The translations under genes and the position numbers were made by a program. Shown here piece by piece: positions 11,801 through 27,300 of a DNA stretch of 64,000 nucleotides. This DNA comes from Thysanoteuthis rhombus. Its lineage: Eukaryota; Mollusca; Cephalopoda; Oegopsida; Thysanoteuthidae. Position 1 is the stretch's first letter, and the number at the start of each line of letters is the position of its first letter. The notes under the pieces are model-generated. The model was not told the DNA's origin. It saw only the letters and a program-made list of their open reading frames with translations, and made no database searches. The stretch spans positions 3,722,822 to 3,786,821 of the forward strand of contig OY735237.1 in assembly GCA_963457665.1 (NCBI GenBank), written 5' to 3'.

Positions 11801-14800
11801 TTTCAAACAAACCAGAAAGTTTTTTAGATTTTATTTCTCACATATAGGAGACAGGGTTTGAAAAGTTCAGAAAAACAATGATGATTTCAAAATTGACTTT
11901 TTGCTAAAATTGTTTTCAAACAATAATTCTGGCTCTCCCAAACATAGCTATAATTTTTCCTCTATTCTTTGATGTAAACTTTAAAAAGTTATTCAACATT
12001 CAATTGCCAATTCAAGAGAAAAAGGAAAAACTTACCCAGGTGAGATTGCCAACATAGAGACTAACTCTTTTGCCCGTGTAGTTAGCAGGCATGATGGGAG
12101 CAGTGGAACCAGACTTGGAATCATGACGCATTTCTCCATGCTGGAAAAAGAGGAAAAAGTATAAAAATCTATTTACAAATCCTACAAGTAAAAGCCAATC
12201 CAAATTTATTTTGGGGGTTTTTACTTATTCTTTTTACTTATTCTAATAACCAAACAAGAACAACTGCTTTGCTTACCTGTTGAAACAATTTTGTGTAACA
12301 CCCATGAAATTTATCAACTTACACAAATAATCCAAATATTTATTTTAGAAAATTGGATTTAGTTGAATGAAATTTGCGTGAAGAAATGAGTGAATGGCCA
12401 TCATTTGTTGGATAGGGTTGAGCTAGATTAATTTCAATTTTTCAAACTGAGGTAATTAAAATAGCAGTTTAAGATTAGCTGACCCAGTGCTGAGGAGAGA
12501 AAAATTCTCACTAGTTGTTTTTTCTTCTTTATAGACGATATCAAGTCCTGATAAATGTTTCTAAATTGAAAAGGATATGCAAAATAAGGATAATTATAAG
12601 ATTCTACTCGATGTAGTTGTAAAAGTAGAAAATAATAATAGTATCTGATAGTCATATTAACTGTTGTTATTTACACCTCTTATTCAGGTCAGATTACAGA
12701 AGAGAAAATTAAATGATTGGCCCAATGAATACTATTTCTTTTCATGTACCTGTAAATTCTCCAATTTTTATCAGGTGAAATGATTAGGAATTATTTGCAC
12801 TGCTGATCATTGCACCAAGGAAGTCCAAGTGCAGCTCAACTAAATCCTGAGGTGAATGGCAGTCATGGTTACTTTAGTAGGATTCTTCAACCTACAAATG
12901 TACACATTTTAGAAGGACTCAATTTACAAATTATTCTTTCTTGAAATTTGACAAGAAAATTACTTGATGAGGACAAACAAACACATGAACTTGATTTTCT
13001 ACTGCTGACTTGGATTTTATAGTCCTAGGTTAGGTCAGAAGGATAGATCTGACATAAGATTCTCATAGAAACACCCTTCCTAATACTTGACCAATTAATA
13101 GGACATTCAATATTTTGCTGTTTTAAAAAATGAAGGCATCAATAACTAGCCATATCTTACAAGCTGGAATGTCCATGGGCAAAAAAAAAAAAAGAAAAAA
13201 AGATAGAACATGTTTCAATTAAGGTTTTACAAGGCAGAGAGCTAACCCACAGAAATTAAACACACGTAAAAGAGAAAAGGTTCCTGCATTTCTCAACAGT
13301 TGCAAGATTTGAAAGAAGCAAGACCAAAACAAGCCAAGTAAATAAAGCAATGAAATGGAAAAATTGTTTTGTGTCTATAGTAAACAACAGTAATCACTGC
13401 CAAAATTGTTTAATGGAATGAATGAGCACAAGAAGCGAAGTTCTTTTTCTAGTTCCACCGTTCATAATTGCCAAATGTTTAACAAGTGATGAATGCCCCA
13501 TCAAGGCTACACAAAGAAAATTACCAATTTGCTTTGATACTTCACCTCATATCAATCAAATGAGTCACATAGAAATGCAGACAAGCAGAAATCAGCTTTA
13601 CTTACACCCACCCACCACCCCATCATCACCACCACTAGAAATTATTACATTTTTTTTTTAATGCTCACTTTTTCACAATGTAACCATTTCTTTCTGTCTG
13701 AATTTTTTTAGATGAGGGATTATTATTATTATGTAAAAATATTCTTGGATTGTTATCCTCATCTAGGTTGATCTGAACACCAAGTTTTGGCTACTAAGAT
13801 GGGTGGTTATTGTTGCTGTCACCATTTTTGGGTGGAAGCAGTTGTTGACCATTTTTCATGTCATAAATATGTTGGTGTCAAAAGTCTGTGGCAACAAGGT
13901 TGTACAATAACATGTTTATGATATGAAAAACAACAACTTAGTTCTGACTTTCCACCCAATGGGATGGGGACATCATGTACCCAGGCTTTGACAGCAACAA
14001 CCTCCAGTCTTAGCTTCCTAAAACATCACCAGCCACAACACCACCCTGAAGAAGACTGTAGAGTACAAAAGCCAAAACATTGTGTTCAAAAGATAAACTG
14101 TGGAGAGGACAACAGTATGAGAATATTCATACATAATAACTATTTCTTATAACAACTTATTTCCCATTATGACATTTTTTTATATTTAAACAATATATCA
14201 AGCAGTGTATTGTATACCATATCTACTTATTATATAATGAACAGTGTGATTTTTTTTCTGTTTCTCTCTCCATAACAATAGACTCTGCCACTTGAAGGTA
14301 ACAATTTTACTGATAAAAATATCTCCTACCCACCATTTGAAACAATGGACTCTTCCAGTGAAACGAGTTCTGTAGTCTTCTTTTCTAAAAAAAAAATTAT
14401 CTCATAGAAATTCAAATATATCCGTGAATTTTTTTTTATGGGGATCAACTAGTCATTAAAAATAAAGCAGCGTCCCTAGATAAGTTTGTTTTATAGAGAC
14501 GTGATTAGCTATTAATAATCACGACCTAGACATCTTTATATTTCAAGAAACAAAACAACACCCACATAAACATTAAGTAATAATAATCATTAAAGTTGGA
14601 AATTGATTCTTTATTATAAGTTAATGAATTGACCTATAAAAAATTCCAAAGCTGTTTAAAAATTCTTTTCTCAAGTAAAATATGCTATTGTGTTTAAGAT
14701 GACAGGATTTAAAGAAAAAAAAAAAAAAAATTCAATTAAGCAAACTGCAACAAGGCCTCAATTATAACAACATTTGGGACTAGCCTAGATCAGAACACAT

Positions 14801-17800
14801 TTTCTGCAGCCTTTAGTTCAAGATCTAAGAGTAGAATCTGTTCTTCGAAGATTAATAAATCAGTGCCAGAGCATTGGCATCCCACTTTTCTTATGTGAAA
14901 CTGCTGAAACACTGATGTTTTTCAAGTTTGGATGAACAAATGAAAATTTTAAAGAAAGAATCATAAAAAAAAACAAAAAAAAAACAAAACACCCTTGTAG
15001 ATAAACAAAATAGAAACTATTTTTGTTCATTTTTTGTGCGAAAGTACCAAGAAGGTAGTTATAACTAATTGAAAATTTTTTTTAAAAAGTACCAACAAGT
15101 TTTGATTAAATTGAATAAAACTGATTAGATAACTGTTTCATTTTTTTTGCCACGGAAACAGTGAAAATAAAAAGGTTTTTATTTATCTTTGAAACAAAAA
15201 CAGAGAAAATAAAGTTTCTATTTTGTAGGTTTTTTTTTTTTTCAAATTCTTATGAGGTTATCCATGTATATGCATTTTATTTATTAAATCTCTAAGTCCA
15301 AACTTGAACAATATGCCTGTTGTTGGCATGCCCTCATAATAAAAGTGGGACACGAAAATACTGGATGCAGATGTCCAGGAATGCCAATGACCAAGATGCA
15401 ATCAATCTGTCCAATGAAACACAGCATTAACCTTAAGTTTTCACTTTTGAACATTATCAAACCTAATAGTGCATAAATGAAGAGAAATATTGAAATAAAT
15501 TATTTGTTTGCTTTCTATTTATTTCAATTTGATTGTGTTTTGTACATGTTTTTTGTAAAATTCAAGAAAAAAAAAACCCAAGAAAACTTAGAAAAGACAG
15601 TCATAAGATTTAAAATAGGAAGTTGATGCTATTTTGTTGACATGAGAACAGATACCACAACTTGAACTGAAGGTCGCAAATGGCACATTCTAATCTGGGG
15701 CCACAAAAGTAGGTCAGTGCCCATTATTCTAACTTTTTGACATTAAAAATCCCTAAAAAAATAGAAATACACTTAGTGTCAAGACTATGCAGATCTTTTA
15801 GAAATAAAGTAAAAAGCTTGTAAAACATGGAAAATAAATAACAATACAACAAAAGACAACAGATAATGTTCCTGATATCAGATGGAAATCATACAAGACA
15901 ATGAGAAGAAATAATTGAGAGGCTGATGATTGGACAACAGAGAATGAAGGAAAAAGCTTACTGCTATTGATTGACTAGTCTCAAAACTGTTCCTTTTCCT
16001 TCTCACTTACAGTGTTACATTTACTCCAAACACTTGGGGTTATCCAACCAAGATGCAAGATAGGAGAATTCATTTCTTCAGGCACACATTGTCTAGGCAA
16101 TGATGCCAGTGTCTTCATATGGCATCGACTTGAACATGGATAGCAAAAAACAATTGCTTGACTCTTGCAATTATTCAAAGAGCCAGAACAGGGGTTGAGC
16201 AATGATTCAAGCAGAACTCCAACTATGTGGAGGTATAATAGTGAAAACAAGACAGAAATAAGTTTTCTTTATCAGCATTCAAGATGAAAGCCAATGAAAT
16301 ACCACCAGATCAATAAGAAGTATTAGGAATGTCATAACTGGGAGAATAGTTTATCTTCTCAGCAATGGATTTCAATATGGTTTCATTCTTAAGAAGGAAT
16401 TATTCTCTGTGTGTTAAAATTATCTTAGACTGAAGTCACAAGAAACTACATTTAAATGAGAATTACAAACTGCAGACAAAAAAAAACAAAATAAAGCACA
16501 TAACTGGGAAAAGACGATCAGTCCAATGTAACTAGAATGACAGTGTTTGAAGAACTGAACAAGTAAAGTTTCTCTGTTAAACAAGAGATCTGAAGAGTTT
16601 TATGCTGGTTGCTGTAAGTATCAAGCATAAAATAAGCACAACTGAGGAAATAGACAGCAGTTATTCGAGGAAGATAGAAGATGATGAAGTAGAAAATAAG
16701 ATTTAAATTATAAAAACATCCTTAGAAATCAAAAGGTTAATAATATAAATTTTGTCAAACACCACTCCAATCCTACTGTAACAAGAACAATCCTAAACAA
16801 ATTTGGGGGAGTAAAAATCTTCTTATTGTGATTTGAAATCATAATCGATTGATTAGTAATTGAGTCTCTTATCAACAGAGCAGAATCGACGAGTCTTATA
16901 TATCTTCCAAGATTTGTGTTCAAAATACATAAAGACTTAATTCATTCAAATGACTGTGATTTGAAATCATATTCAACTGATTAGTAGACTAGTATCTCAC
17001 TGACCAAGCCAAACTGACTAGTCTTACATATTAACGAGATCTTTCATACCGATACATAAAGACTTATTTCATTACTAATAATACATATACGAAACCAAAG
17101 TTGCAGTCATCATATTCAGTCGGGATAAAAGTTTGAGTTTGACCTCACAGCAGCCAGGCTTTCAACTAGTAATTCTTTTCAGAAAAGAAATCAATTAGCA
17201 TGGATCAAACAAATAGGAGAGTTTCACCTCTGGGTGGAGAGAACTTATGTAGGGTAAGAGGATGAAAGGATAAAAAAAAGGGAGGGGATAGTTCTGCCCC
17301 ATCTATCAATGTCTCTTCCTTTCTGACCAAGATGTTCAAAGCTTTGACAACCGGGATTCTTGCAAGACAAGAACAGTATATACTGTGAATATACAGTGCT
17401 ATTGACTGAATACTAGGTGAGAGGAAGAATAGCTCTAAGCAATAGCACACATTACAACATCTACGGAAACCTTTCAGTTTTTTTTCTTTGTTTTCCTAAT
17501 TTTTTTTTGCTCATTAATCAATCTTAGAGTGAATAGAAATAACCAGGAAGAATAACATTTTCTAATTCCTGGCAATTGGAAAAGTTTACTACTTATGAAG
17601 TGGAAAATTAAAGATGGAAAAATAATCAAGCACAGTTAACTGAATATACCTTACTTTGCTTGAACCACTCTTTTCAAGAGCTGTTTCTAGAAAGATACAT
17701 TCTCACAGGGGGTTATTTTGTAATAGGCATGACAACATTCTATCATACATGAACTGCAGGAAGAAAGGTTTATGATCTTCACTGGAGATTCCTCGAAGAA

Positions 17801-20604
17801 AGCAACGTTACACACTAGAGACATAAAATGAAACATCCTCAAAAGCTAAGAATAATAAATCTCATTAATTTCAATACAATAAACAACAGAATACAAATCA
17901 ACAAACCCTAAGTGACAGAAAGCTTCATGTTACTTTGACCTCTAAGCAGCAAAAGCTAAACTAAATCATTTATCAAAGAGTTCCATTCATTTGAAAAACT
18001 AATGAGAAAGAGGAGGAAGCACAGAAACGTAAAATAGACATGCAGTAATGAGGCCCAGATTTTCAATGTCTCATATCTCCAAAATGCCTTTTAAGAGAAA
18101 GAATATTTTTGACATGCTAAAAACATGAGATGTGGAAGCAACTTGAATGCTTATCCAGGGGTAGTGCTTTCGTACAAAATACACAAAACTAAAATAGTAG
18201 TGCAACCCAAGAGGAGCCAAATTATGCAGTGTGCAATCTAATGAGACAGTTGGAAGGGAGAGCTATGAGAGAGAGAGAGCAAGTTCTTTTGATGACCTCA
18301 TCAACTCTTGATTTACTTCAAAGGGCATTTTGGAGAAAGAAGGCAAAATTAACAACTTGCTAATTGGGACATTTTTGTTACATAACATCTACTTACTCTA
18401 TTTCTGGAAAAGTAAACTGAAGACCCTCGATCATGATCCCTTGTGTCTCTGGTGGATTCCGGATCCAAGCCATGGGAATAAAGCTGTAGGAGTGTGTGAG
18501 AGAAAAAAAGTTTTTTCACAAGTCGCTCTAACAGTTGTGCATGCAAGATGGAAATGGAAGTATTCAAAAATCACTACATATATTTTGACACAACTGTTTT
18601 CTTCCAAAGTAGGCTTAATAAAAAGCAACATGATTACCAAAGACACTGGTTGTATAATGAAAACAAAAAAGATTTTTAAAATTTGGATCAAGTTGTCCAG
18701 AGAGAAATGGATTTGGGCCTTTTATTTTTTTAAAAAATTCCTTTTCCTATAGAAGTTTTGGAACAAAAAAAAAAAACAAAAAACAAAAAAAACCCACAAA
18801 TCAATTCTTCTTGACAAATTGATCCAAATTTAGATTCTCTCCCACATTATACCCAAGTAAATAAAGTTTACTCACTGATGCTAGCTAATCAAAAAAGAAT
18901 AATCAAAGTACAAATTTATCACATGAGGAAAGAATATTGTGAAGCAAAGATCATTTCGGATTTTATAATTCGAAGGAGTGCAAAATATGTGCAATTGGGA
19001 CAGCAGCAGATACTGAAAACATTAGAAACATGTATCATAGGAGAGTGCTTGCTATTATGAGATCTCAGCAGATTTCTATTCATAGACATCTTTCTGATAC
19101 TTCTGTTACAAGATTAGAAGATGATGTCTACCAACCACAAGAATAGGATTTAAAGAAGTTTATAGAGTGATAGAAAATGTTTGCCAAGTGATAAACACTA
19201 AAAATTGATCTGATGAAAACAAAAGGCCATCTTTCCAAAAGAACAGCCACTTGGGAAAAAAAGATCACTTCTTCACAACATTAATAAAGACAATATTTGA
19301 GCAGATGTGGATTCCCAGGTGGAATTGTTTTTTTATTTCAACTCCAACAATTTTTCCTTAGAGGTCTTGATTTTTTTAAAACCCGCAAATTAAAGACATT
19401 TAATGCAAATATTTAAAATATCCTGAATCTATTCAAGAGAGAGAGGGTGGTTATATTCCAGTCATGCCCACACCTTGTCTCATTTTACCCTAGCTGTTGT
19501 CTTGTCGAAAGAGTAGAAACTCCTCTTTCCCACCAGTCTGCTCTGGAACTAAGAAGGTTCTGATTTGAATCTTTAAGTAAAATCAACACCCATGTGAAAT
19601 TTCATCTCCAACAGAATATTAAAGTTTTTTGCTATTTTGTTAATATCAATTGCATAAGATCTGATCAACTGGAGCCACTTATCAATTATAAAAAACAAAA
19701 TTGAATTTGGAAAATTGAAATTTTTATTAACAAAAATTCCAAAGGCAAAAAAGGGGAGATGGTTGATTTTTAAATCATAAATTTAATCAAACGATGGATT
19801 GTCATCAAGTTCATTGATTCTCATCAGATTTCCTGCAAATTAATCTATAAAACTGATTTACTTTCCATTTAGTAAAACACAAAAGTGAGAGACATGATTC
19901 AAAGGGAGATTAACAATTAATACTTGTGTCACTCATTGTACGGTTTCCATGGCACTTTTTATTTGTTTTATTTTATTTATTTATTTATTTTTTTTTTTTT
20001 TTACACACAAGTCTAAAAGTTTAAAGCAAACCAAAAATGAAAAACATTGAATGCAACTATTTCAACCTATTTATACCAGTATAAAACCGAATCAGTTTAC
20101 TTCAAGTTTAGTGAAATTCAAATTATTCTGTCAGTTTTATTATTTTTCCTAGCGATGGGTCACTAAGTCAATCCATCTAAACCCAGTCAGAATAGACAAA
20201 ATAAGTAGCTCTATTGGCATATCACTCATTTTATAAATACTACTTATTCATGACAGAAAAGAGAAACTATGCCTCAAATAACAAGAGAGCATATAGTAGG
20301 TGCATCAATATTCAACACGTTTCATCTCACAAGCCTTGATGCAAATTCTGGACATTTTTCCAAAGCGAGCTAAAGAAAATATTAATGTTTGTTCACCTAT
20401 TGAATGAATATCATGAAAATTCATCCGATTTAAAGATGAAGGGTTTCAAATAATTTAGTAACTAATGGCTTTTTCTAACACTGTAAAAAAAGAAAAGAAA
20501 AGGAGGAAATGATACAAATAATACTGAAAAGTCTCCATTGATTGATGAAAATGAATAAATTTCTCTTAGAATATAAATTCCAATAAGAACTTCAACTTTC
20601 AAAG

Positions 20605-20641
<37 letters not shown>

Positions 20642-21335
20642 TTAAAATTCAATAACAATTCTAAAGTGACTAGGATGGTCATGGTTTATTTGAGCTTTTA
20701 CAACATTTTGATGGACATGGAAATCTATGTGCATTGTGTCGAATGACTTTACTTTCAAAGAATTTAATTCACCTGAAGAGATGTAAAATATAAAATTAAA
20801 AATATTTTGAAATCAATGCAGAAGTAATATTCAAAAAAGTTTATATTGCATCCTTGTGGTCAAGGAATTTTTTCCATTTTCAGTCCATCCAATTTTTTCA
20901 TAGGATAAAATGATGTTTTTTTTTTACTTTTCAATAACAGTACATTTGATAAATATAAACAAAATCTTGTAACCGATGGAAGAGTGAACGATAAGAGATC
21001 ATTATTTTAGGAGGCACTTGCATTGCTTGTGATTAAAGAATTCTAATTGACTGCTCTTCACAATATCTGTAAAAAGATAAGCCCGTCTTCCCAACACATA
21101 ACTGACAAGACAAAATTAAAAGATACCCACTAAAGTTAAATATCCCAAATTAGGGTACTGATGGTTGGTTGACCTTCCTAACAAGGATATTTTCATTACA
21201 CAATTTAACACCAACAGAGCAATCAAAAATGTTGAGAGATATCAGCAAGAACAAATGGTCAGCCATGCACAAAATGTCTTAACAGACCTTTTATTTATTT
21301 TTGATTTTTTTTCCCCAAAAAGCAGTATAGGGGGA

Positions 21336-21377
<42 letters not shown>

Positions 21378-24300
21378 AAATAGTGGCCAAAGACAAATTT
21401 CGTTTAAGATCAAACTTTTATTGTTCAATAACATACTTTGAAATACACATGAACATTAGAACTTTCTCTTGACAAAAGCAAGAAATCCTTCTTACCCCTT
21501 CATTAATATGAAAGGAAAAAAAATCACAAGACAAAATTCATCAGTGGATCAATTTCATAATGGAACTGTACAGAAATTGCTCAGAAGATTAGCAGACTGA
21601 ACTGCTTCCAAGTTTATTTAGAATTTCAGATGGAAGATACAAATACAAAATGACCCCAAAATCTTGGATTTACAATCAGGTATTTCGCTCAACAAGTATA
21701 AGCATGCAAAGAACATCAAAGACTTTACATTAAAATCAAAACATTAAAATATCTTGAGACCAATCTAAATACAACATTCACTTTTCAAAACTAGAGGCCA
21801 TATTCAAATGTTAGCAAGCAAGTAAAACCTCAAGTATACAAATGAGACGATCTCAAATAAGCATTACATAATAATTTTAAGGATAAATTCACACATGCTT
21901 TTACAAAAATTTGGAAAGTGTATGAGGATAGTTTTTAATTAAAAATTGTTTAGTTGAACGAAATCCAGATTTTATTTTTATGAAGTATATCAGGATGAAA
22001 GATGCTGATAACATGAAAAACATTTTCTGAAATTTTGCAGATTATCAGTTGTATTAGAGGGAGTATTGGTTTAATGGAACATTTTTTCAAAACAAATCAT
22101 GGATTGCAATAGCTATGGTAGCTATTATTATAGAAGATATTCATTAGCCTTTCCATTTCACTGGAGTTACAATTGCAGGTTTAACAAAAAAAGAAAAGAA
22201 AAGATTTCTCATAATCCCCATTAGTTCCATGACTAAAACATCAACATCCAGTTGTGAGGGTGACAAGTTCTGAACAGTCTTGCCACTTCTTATGAGGCCA
22301 CTCTTGGGGTCAAAGATAAAGTGTGTCACTTGCAAGACCAGGGGGATGCAACAACAAAAAGTGTACAAAATTATAATCATTTGATCAAGGCATCCAGTAC
22401 AAAAAACAACAGTGAACTCCACAAATGTAAAACAAGTGACTTGAATGCTGAATAAACAACTCCATTCTTTATATAATCCATGTTGGCATTCTCTTTTAAA
22501 AGCTACTCTAAAAATTTTGTATGTCAAGCATTTTCCTGATGTTTAAACTAAATATATAATTACTGCAGCTACAAGAAGACATCTCTAATCCAATGCTCTA
22601 CCTAAAGCCTTTTCTTTTTCCAGTAATAAGATTAATGAAAACTACATTGTTCGAAGACATATCAAGTCAAAAATCAATTTTTATTCAACTAATTCACTTT
22701 GATAAAATTTGTTTAAATGCAAATGAAACGTGTGAGAGGAATCGATAAGCAAGATAGGTAAAGTTTTAATAAGAAATAAATGTTTGGTAGAAATATTTAC
22801 GCCACTTTTTGAAATGATAATAGAACATTTGGTTCATTCATTTTTACTTACATCTAACCCTTCTTGAGAAGCTGGGGCTGTGATAACGTCATCATATAAA
22901 TCACTATCATGGTTGTAATCAGCATCCTGAAACAGAAACACACATTTAAAATGACAGGCTGGTTTTAGCAAAGAATGATGGCAGTATGAGGCATTTCTCC
23001 ACTAAAACATTAATAATTAGTTATCCTATAAAAGTTTCTTGAACAAATGGAAATAAAATAAAAATCAACTGTAAATCTATCCTTGTAAAAGCAAAATGGT
23101 TTAATAGATAAAATCAAGTTCAGATTTGCAGAAGGCAGGACAGTTACTTGTCACAAATCTCTCTTAAAAGTACAGCAGAAATTTCTTCTTTTGACAAATC
23201 CAGCTTCATCTGTGATTCATCTTTTCACTTAATCGAGAAGGAGAGCTCAACCAACAGGAAAAATCAATGATTTGAAGAGATTTTGATCATAGATTGACAA
23301 AGGCAAAATGACATCTTTTTGGACCATGACGACTAACTTATTTTTAAAAAATAAATACAAAGTTTATCACTAGCTGAAAACAATTTGGACATAATTTTTC
23401 GGAAGTCCAAGTTTAGATAAAAAGTTTCAAGTCTGATTAATTTCAAGTTTTTTGTTCTTTTAATAGGAAAAATATAATATAAACAAGATAAAAAGATGGA
23501 ATAATAACGGTAAAACTATATACAGTAATATTGGATGTACTTGAGGTGATTCTGCATAATTTTACAAACTGAAATAAATTTAGTTTGATGCGAAGATATT
23601 GATGAAAATCCTATACGTGCCAAAGAATTTTCTTTGGTTAATATCAAGTTGAAATTTTTTATTTCAATGATAGTAAACATATGTATACAGCTGCATGAAA
23701 ACATTCCCTTTCTATCATTTCCATGTAGACAATACAAAATCTAACCCAACATTAAGGGTTAATGATTCATCAAAACCAACATTCAGGGCAGCTAAAGCAC
23801 TGAGAATAAAATCATTATCATCTTCTAAAATACTATCAACATAATTTGTTCTATATAAAAGCAACATTTCATGATGAGTAAAAAATAGAACAAATGACAG
23901 CACTCAATTTTCAAAACCTATACATGCCAGTAATTCATACACTAACACTCATCAATGCCACAAAATACACTTAGCTAGGAGCTTCAATTTAAGGAGGAAA
24001 TTGTATGTTCATATAATCAGGCATTGAATAATAAGAAAGAAAAGAGATACCCTGACCACTACGTAGGTTTCCTTTCAAAATTAAAAGACACCCCATGAGC
24101 ATTAACAAAGGTCATGGATTTATTCATATTAGACCCTAATTTGCTAGTGTCAAAGGAATTGTGTGCAGACTACAACCTGATAATACATTTCATCTTTTTG
24201 TCAGCTAGAGAACAGCATGCCATTAAAAAGTATTAATTCCCTTATGTTCACAATGATTTTCACATATGATTTATTCCAGTTCTTTGAACCCCAAAACATT

Positions 24301-27300
24301 TATTAAGACATCAACTTGACATCCAATAGAAACTATAACATGACCAACATTTTTTGGCTGCATAAAAAAAAAAAAATGTGATCAATGAATAAGTTATTTC
24401 TTTCACTTTTTGTTGAGTAGTCATCACTAAAACATCAAAATTTTCAAAGAACTAAGGGAACAATTTAACATGAACTTACACTGATGGAGGGGGGGGGTAG
24501 ACATAAGTGTTTTGTAATTTTGAAAACTCAAGGAAACCTTTTAGAGATGAAATATTTTGGCAGACCCGTTTTAACCATTTAGTTTTATGACTAATCAATG
24601 AACTACATTTATTTGAATCCTAATATAAAGGTAGAGGTCAGTGTACAATATTTGTTAAATTATTTTGAACAGTTGTTTGACGTTTCTCTGCTGTAAGATT
24701 TACAATGTCAGATTATGAGGGAACACTGCTGCAGCACCCCTGAGCAAACCCTATTTCAAAAAATAACTGGTCTAAATGATCAGCCCTCTGGCCTGTATGC
24801 ATGACACATAGGTAGCCAGACAGAATGACTTGAAAACTGAAGAAATCCATGTCAGCAGTTTTGGTTGACAGTTTCTAACATTTGAAAAGGGGGAAGAAAA
24901 AAGAAAAAAATCAGCCTGACCTCATAATTATAGGTTTCACAGCAGATCTGATTTTTCAATCATTTCTTGGAATGGAAAACAATTAAAAAATCCAACATGA
25001 AAACATTTTAGTTCAACTGAAAGAAAATTAAAATGATGTGGAGAAGAAGAAAAAAATGTTTTATAAAATCTGTTAAGATTCAATTTTTCTTATAACCAAG
25101 GTAGTGCACATTTGGAGGTGTCCAGGTGTGTGAAGTAGCATGTTAAAATCGTCAAGTTAATTAACCTGTTCTATGGAACTTACGGCTCTAAAGTATTTTG
25201 GTTCTTCCCACTCTAGTGTTGCCAACCAAAATATGCAATTTTCAAAATTCAAAAGAGCAGAAGTCTTGGGAAATAATTTATGTTACTATGAAGAAAGAGT
25301 TGCAATTACAGAAAAATTAAATTTCTCAAGAAACAACAAAAAAACAAAACATTAATTCAATAAGCTTCAAACTCAATATGTATCAGCCTCATGTGATGAC
25401 AAATATATCTGGTAAATGTCAACTTTGTACAGTGGCCAGTTGTTGGGTAATTGCAGTGCATACAGATTTTGCCAATTGTCATTAGATAATGTGCAACAGT
25501 TCAAGTGTTATACCAAGTTGGCAGATCATATTTGAAAGTCTTGTAATTTAGATGGAAGCCCCCACCCCAGAGTCCTGTTGAATTAGTGGCTAACTATATC
25601 CGAATAAATCAGTCAAGCAATTTAGAAATGATTATTTATAGTTTAAAAGCAAAATGAGGGCTTGAATTGGTTTTGACATAGCAATTAAATAAAATTTCAT
25701 TTTTAACACATGAACTTCAAAAAGTTTAAAAGAATAAGGAAATAATGATCATTTCCCAACCTGCAGTAATATTTGCAGCCATTAAAGTGCGACATTAAGC
25801 ATATGTAAAGTTTTTTTTTGTCAGTCAAGGCTTCAATTTAATAGATTTAGTCGACTGAGTTTACAGAATTCTTTCTTCCTTAATCTATATTTTCTCAGTC
25901 ATAATTTCTGGAGAACCTTGAAGACACATAGTGGACTCATTGTAGGCGACGAATTCCGCTGCCAGCTAAGCAGACTCGAAATATTTCAAGTAATAATTAT
26001 CATAAATACAACAATAAAAAAAACGTATTTCTCTCCAAGTCTTACAAGCAACATTTTTTCTTTCTGATCCCAATCCCAGCTGTCATCAAAACAAAACTGA
26101 TCAAAAAATCGATTTAATAAAATCTCTCAAGCAATCGAAACCTATCGTCATGTTTGATGCATCTGACAATTACAACATCAGAATGTTTTGTTGTTTATTT
26201 GAAAACACAGGAATTATGGAAGAGAAGAAATAAGGGAGATCGGAGAGACGGTGGGGCAGGGATAGATGTGAGGGAGTCGTACCACGTGCAGCAGCAGCAA
26301 GTCTTACGGACAAGGGAAGGAAGGAGGAGGAGGAGGAGAGAGGCAAGAAGAAAATAAAAATGATGGATAATATGGTCTCTTAGAAAAGGAAGGAAGCAGT
26401 AGCAAACCGAAGAAGAAGACGAAGACGACGACAATTGATTTAATCGAAGCTAAAAATAAAAGCAACTCTTGACACGGCATCTACAATATGGGTAAACGAA
26501 TTAATATTCAAAGATCTCTTTAATAAACAGGGATCTTCTCCAGGCAGGCATTACGGGTGCCATTCATTTTGCAATCAAAATAAAGAATTGTATAAAAGTG
26601 TTTTTCACCACCACCACGACTACGACTAAGTAATCGATATTCTGCATAACAACGACGTAATCAGAGAAATAAATGCATTGAAGATACAAATATTAAAACC
26701 AATCTAAATAGCTTCTTTGAGTAAATTCTAAAAATAGATGCTTGAATTATCTCGATCCCTTCGACTTTAATTGTATGGATTAAAGGAGATAATGTTGCTT
26801 AGAAGTGCATGTCAGCCTTTCTTCTCGACAACAATCCAGACATCATGGCTTTTCTTCACACAACATTCACTTCTGTTACTACGCAACTACAACGTTTCTT
26901 CTCATTATTATTGATTAGGCAACATTTTTTTAAAGATATTTACAACAATCGAAACAAAACGTCTATTATAACTAATACGTTTTCTTTTTAAATGCCAAAA
27001 AGAAGTCGTCACCATCAGAAATAGACAGTCATCTTATAATTAATTTTGGCATCAATGAAAACAATGCACTTGAAAATTAGAAAAAAAAACCCAAAAAAAC
27101 CTACTTCTAATACCGAAGGGAGAAATCATCTTGAAAAATGTTTTTAATACATAACTTTTATCGTATTTTAATGCTACGAGAATTGATTTTCAAAAAAATC
27201 ACCTTCAAATTCCCTGATGCAAATTAGGACTTCGTTTTTTCCCCAAAGTTACGATGAAATCATCGAAGAAAATGTCATTTAAAATATTTTCTCAAAGACC

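Larger units (their letters stand above)
12141..22851. other. CPSF6 intron 2, 10.7 kb
   Basis: No protein-coding gene is seen. Apart from the entries listed separately (14040, 16826, 20611, 21337) this is AT-rich DNA with A/T runs. The short open frames have no recognisable domains. Confidence 0.5.
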
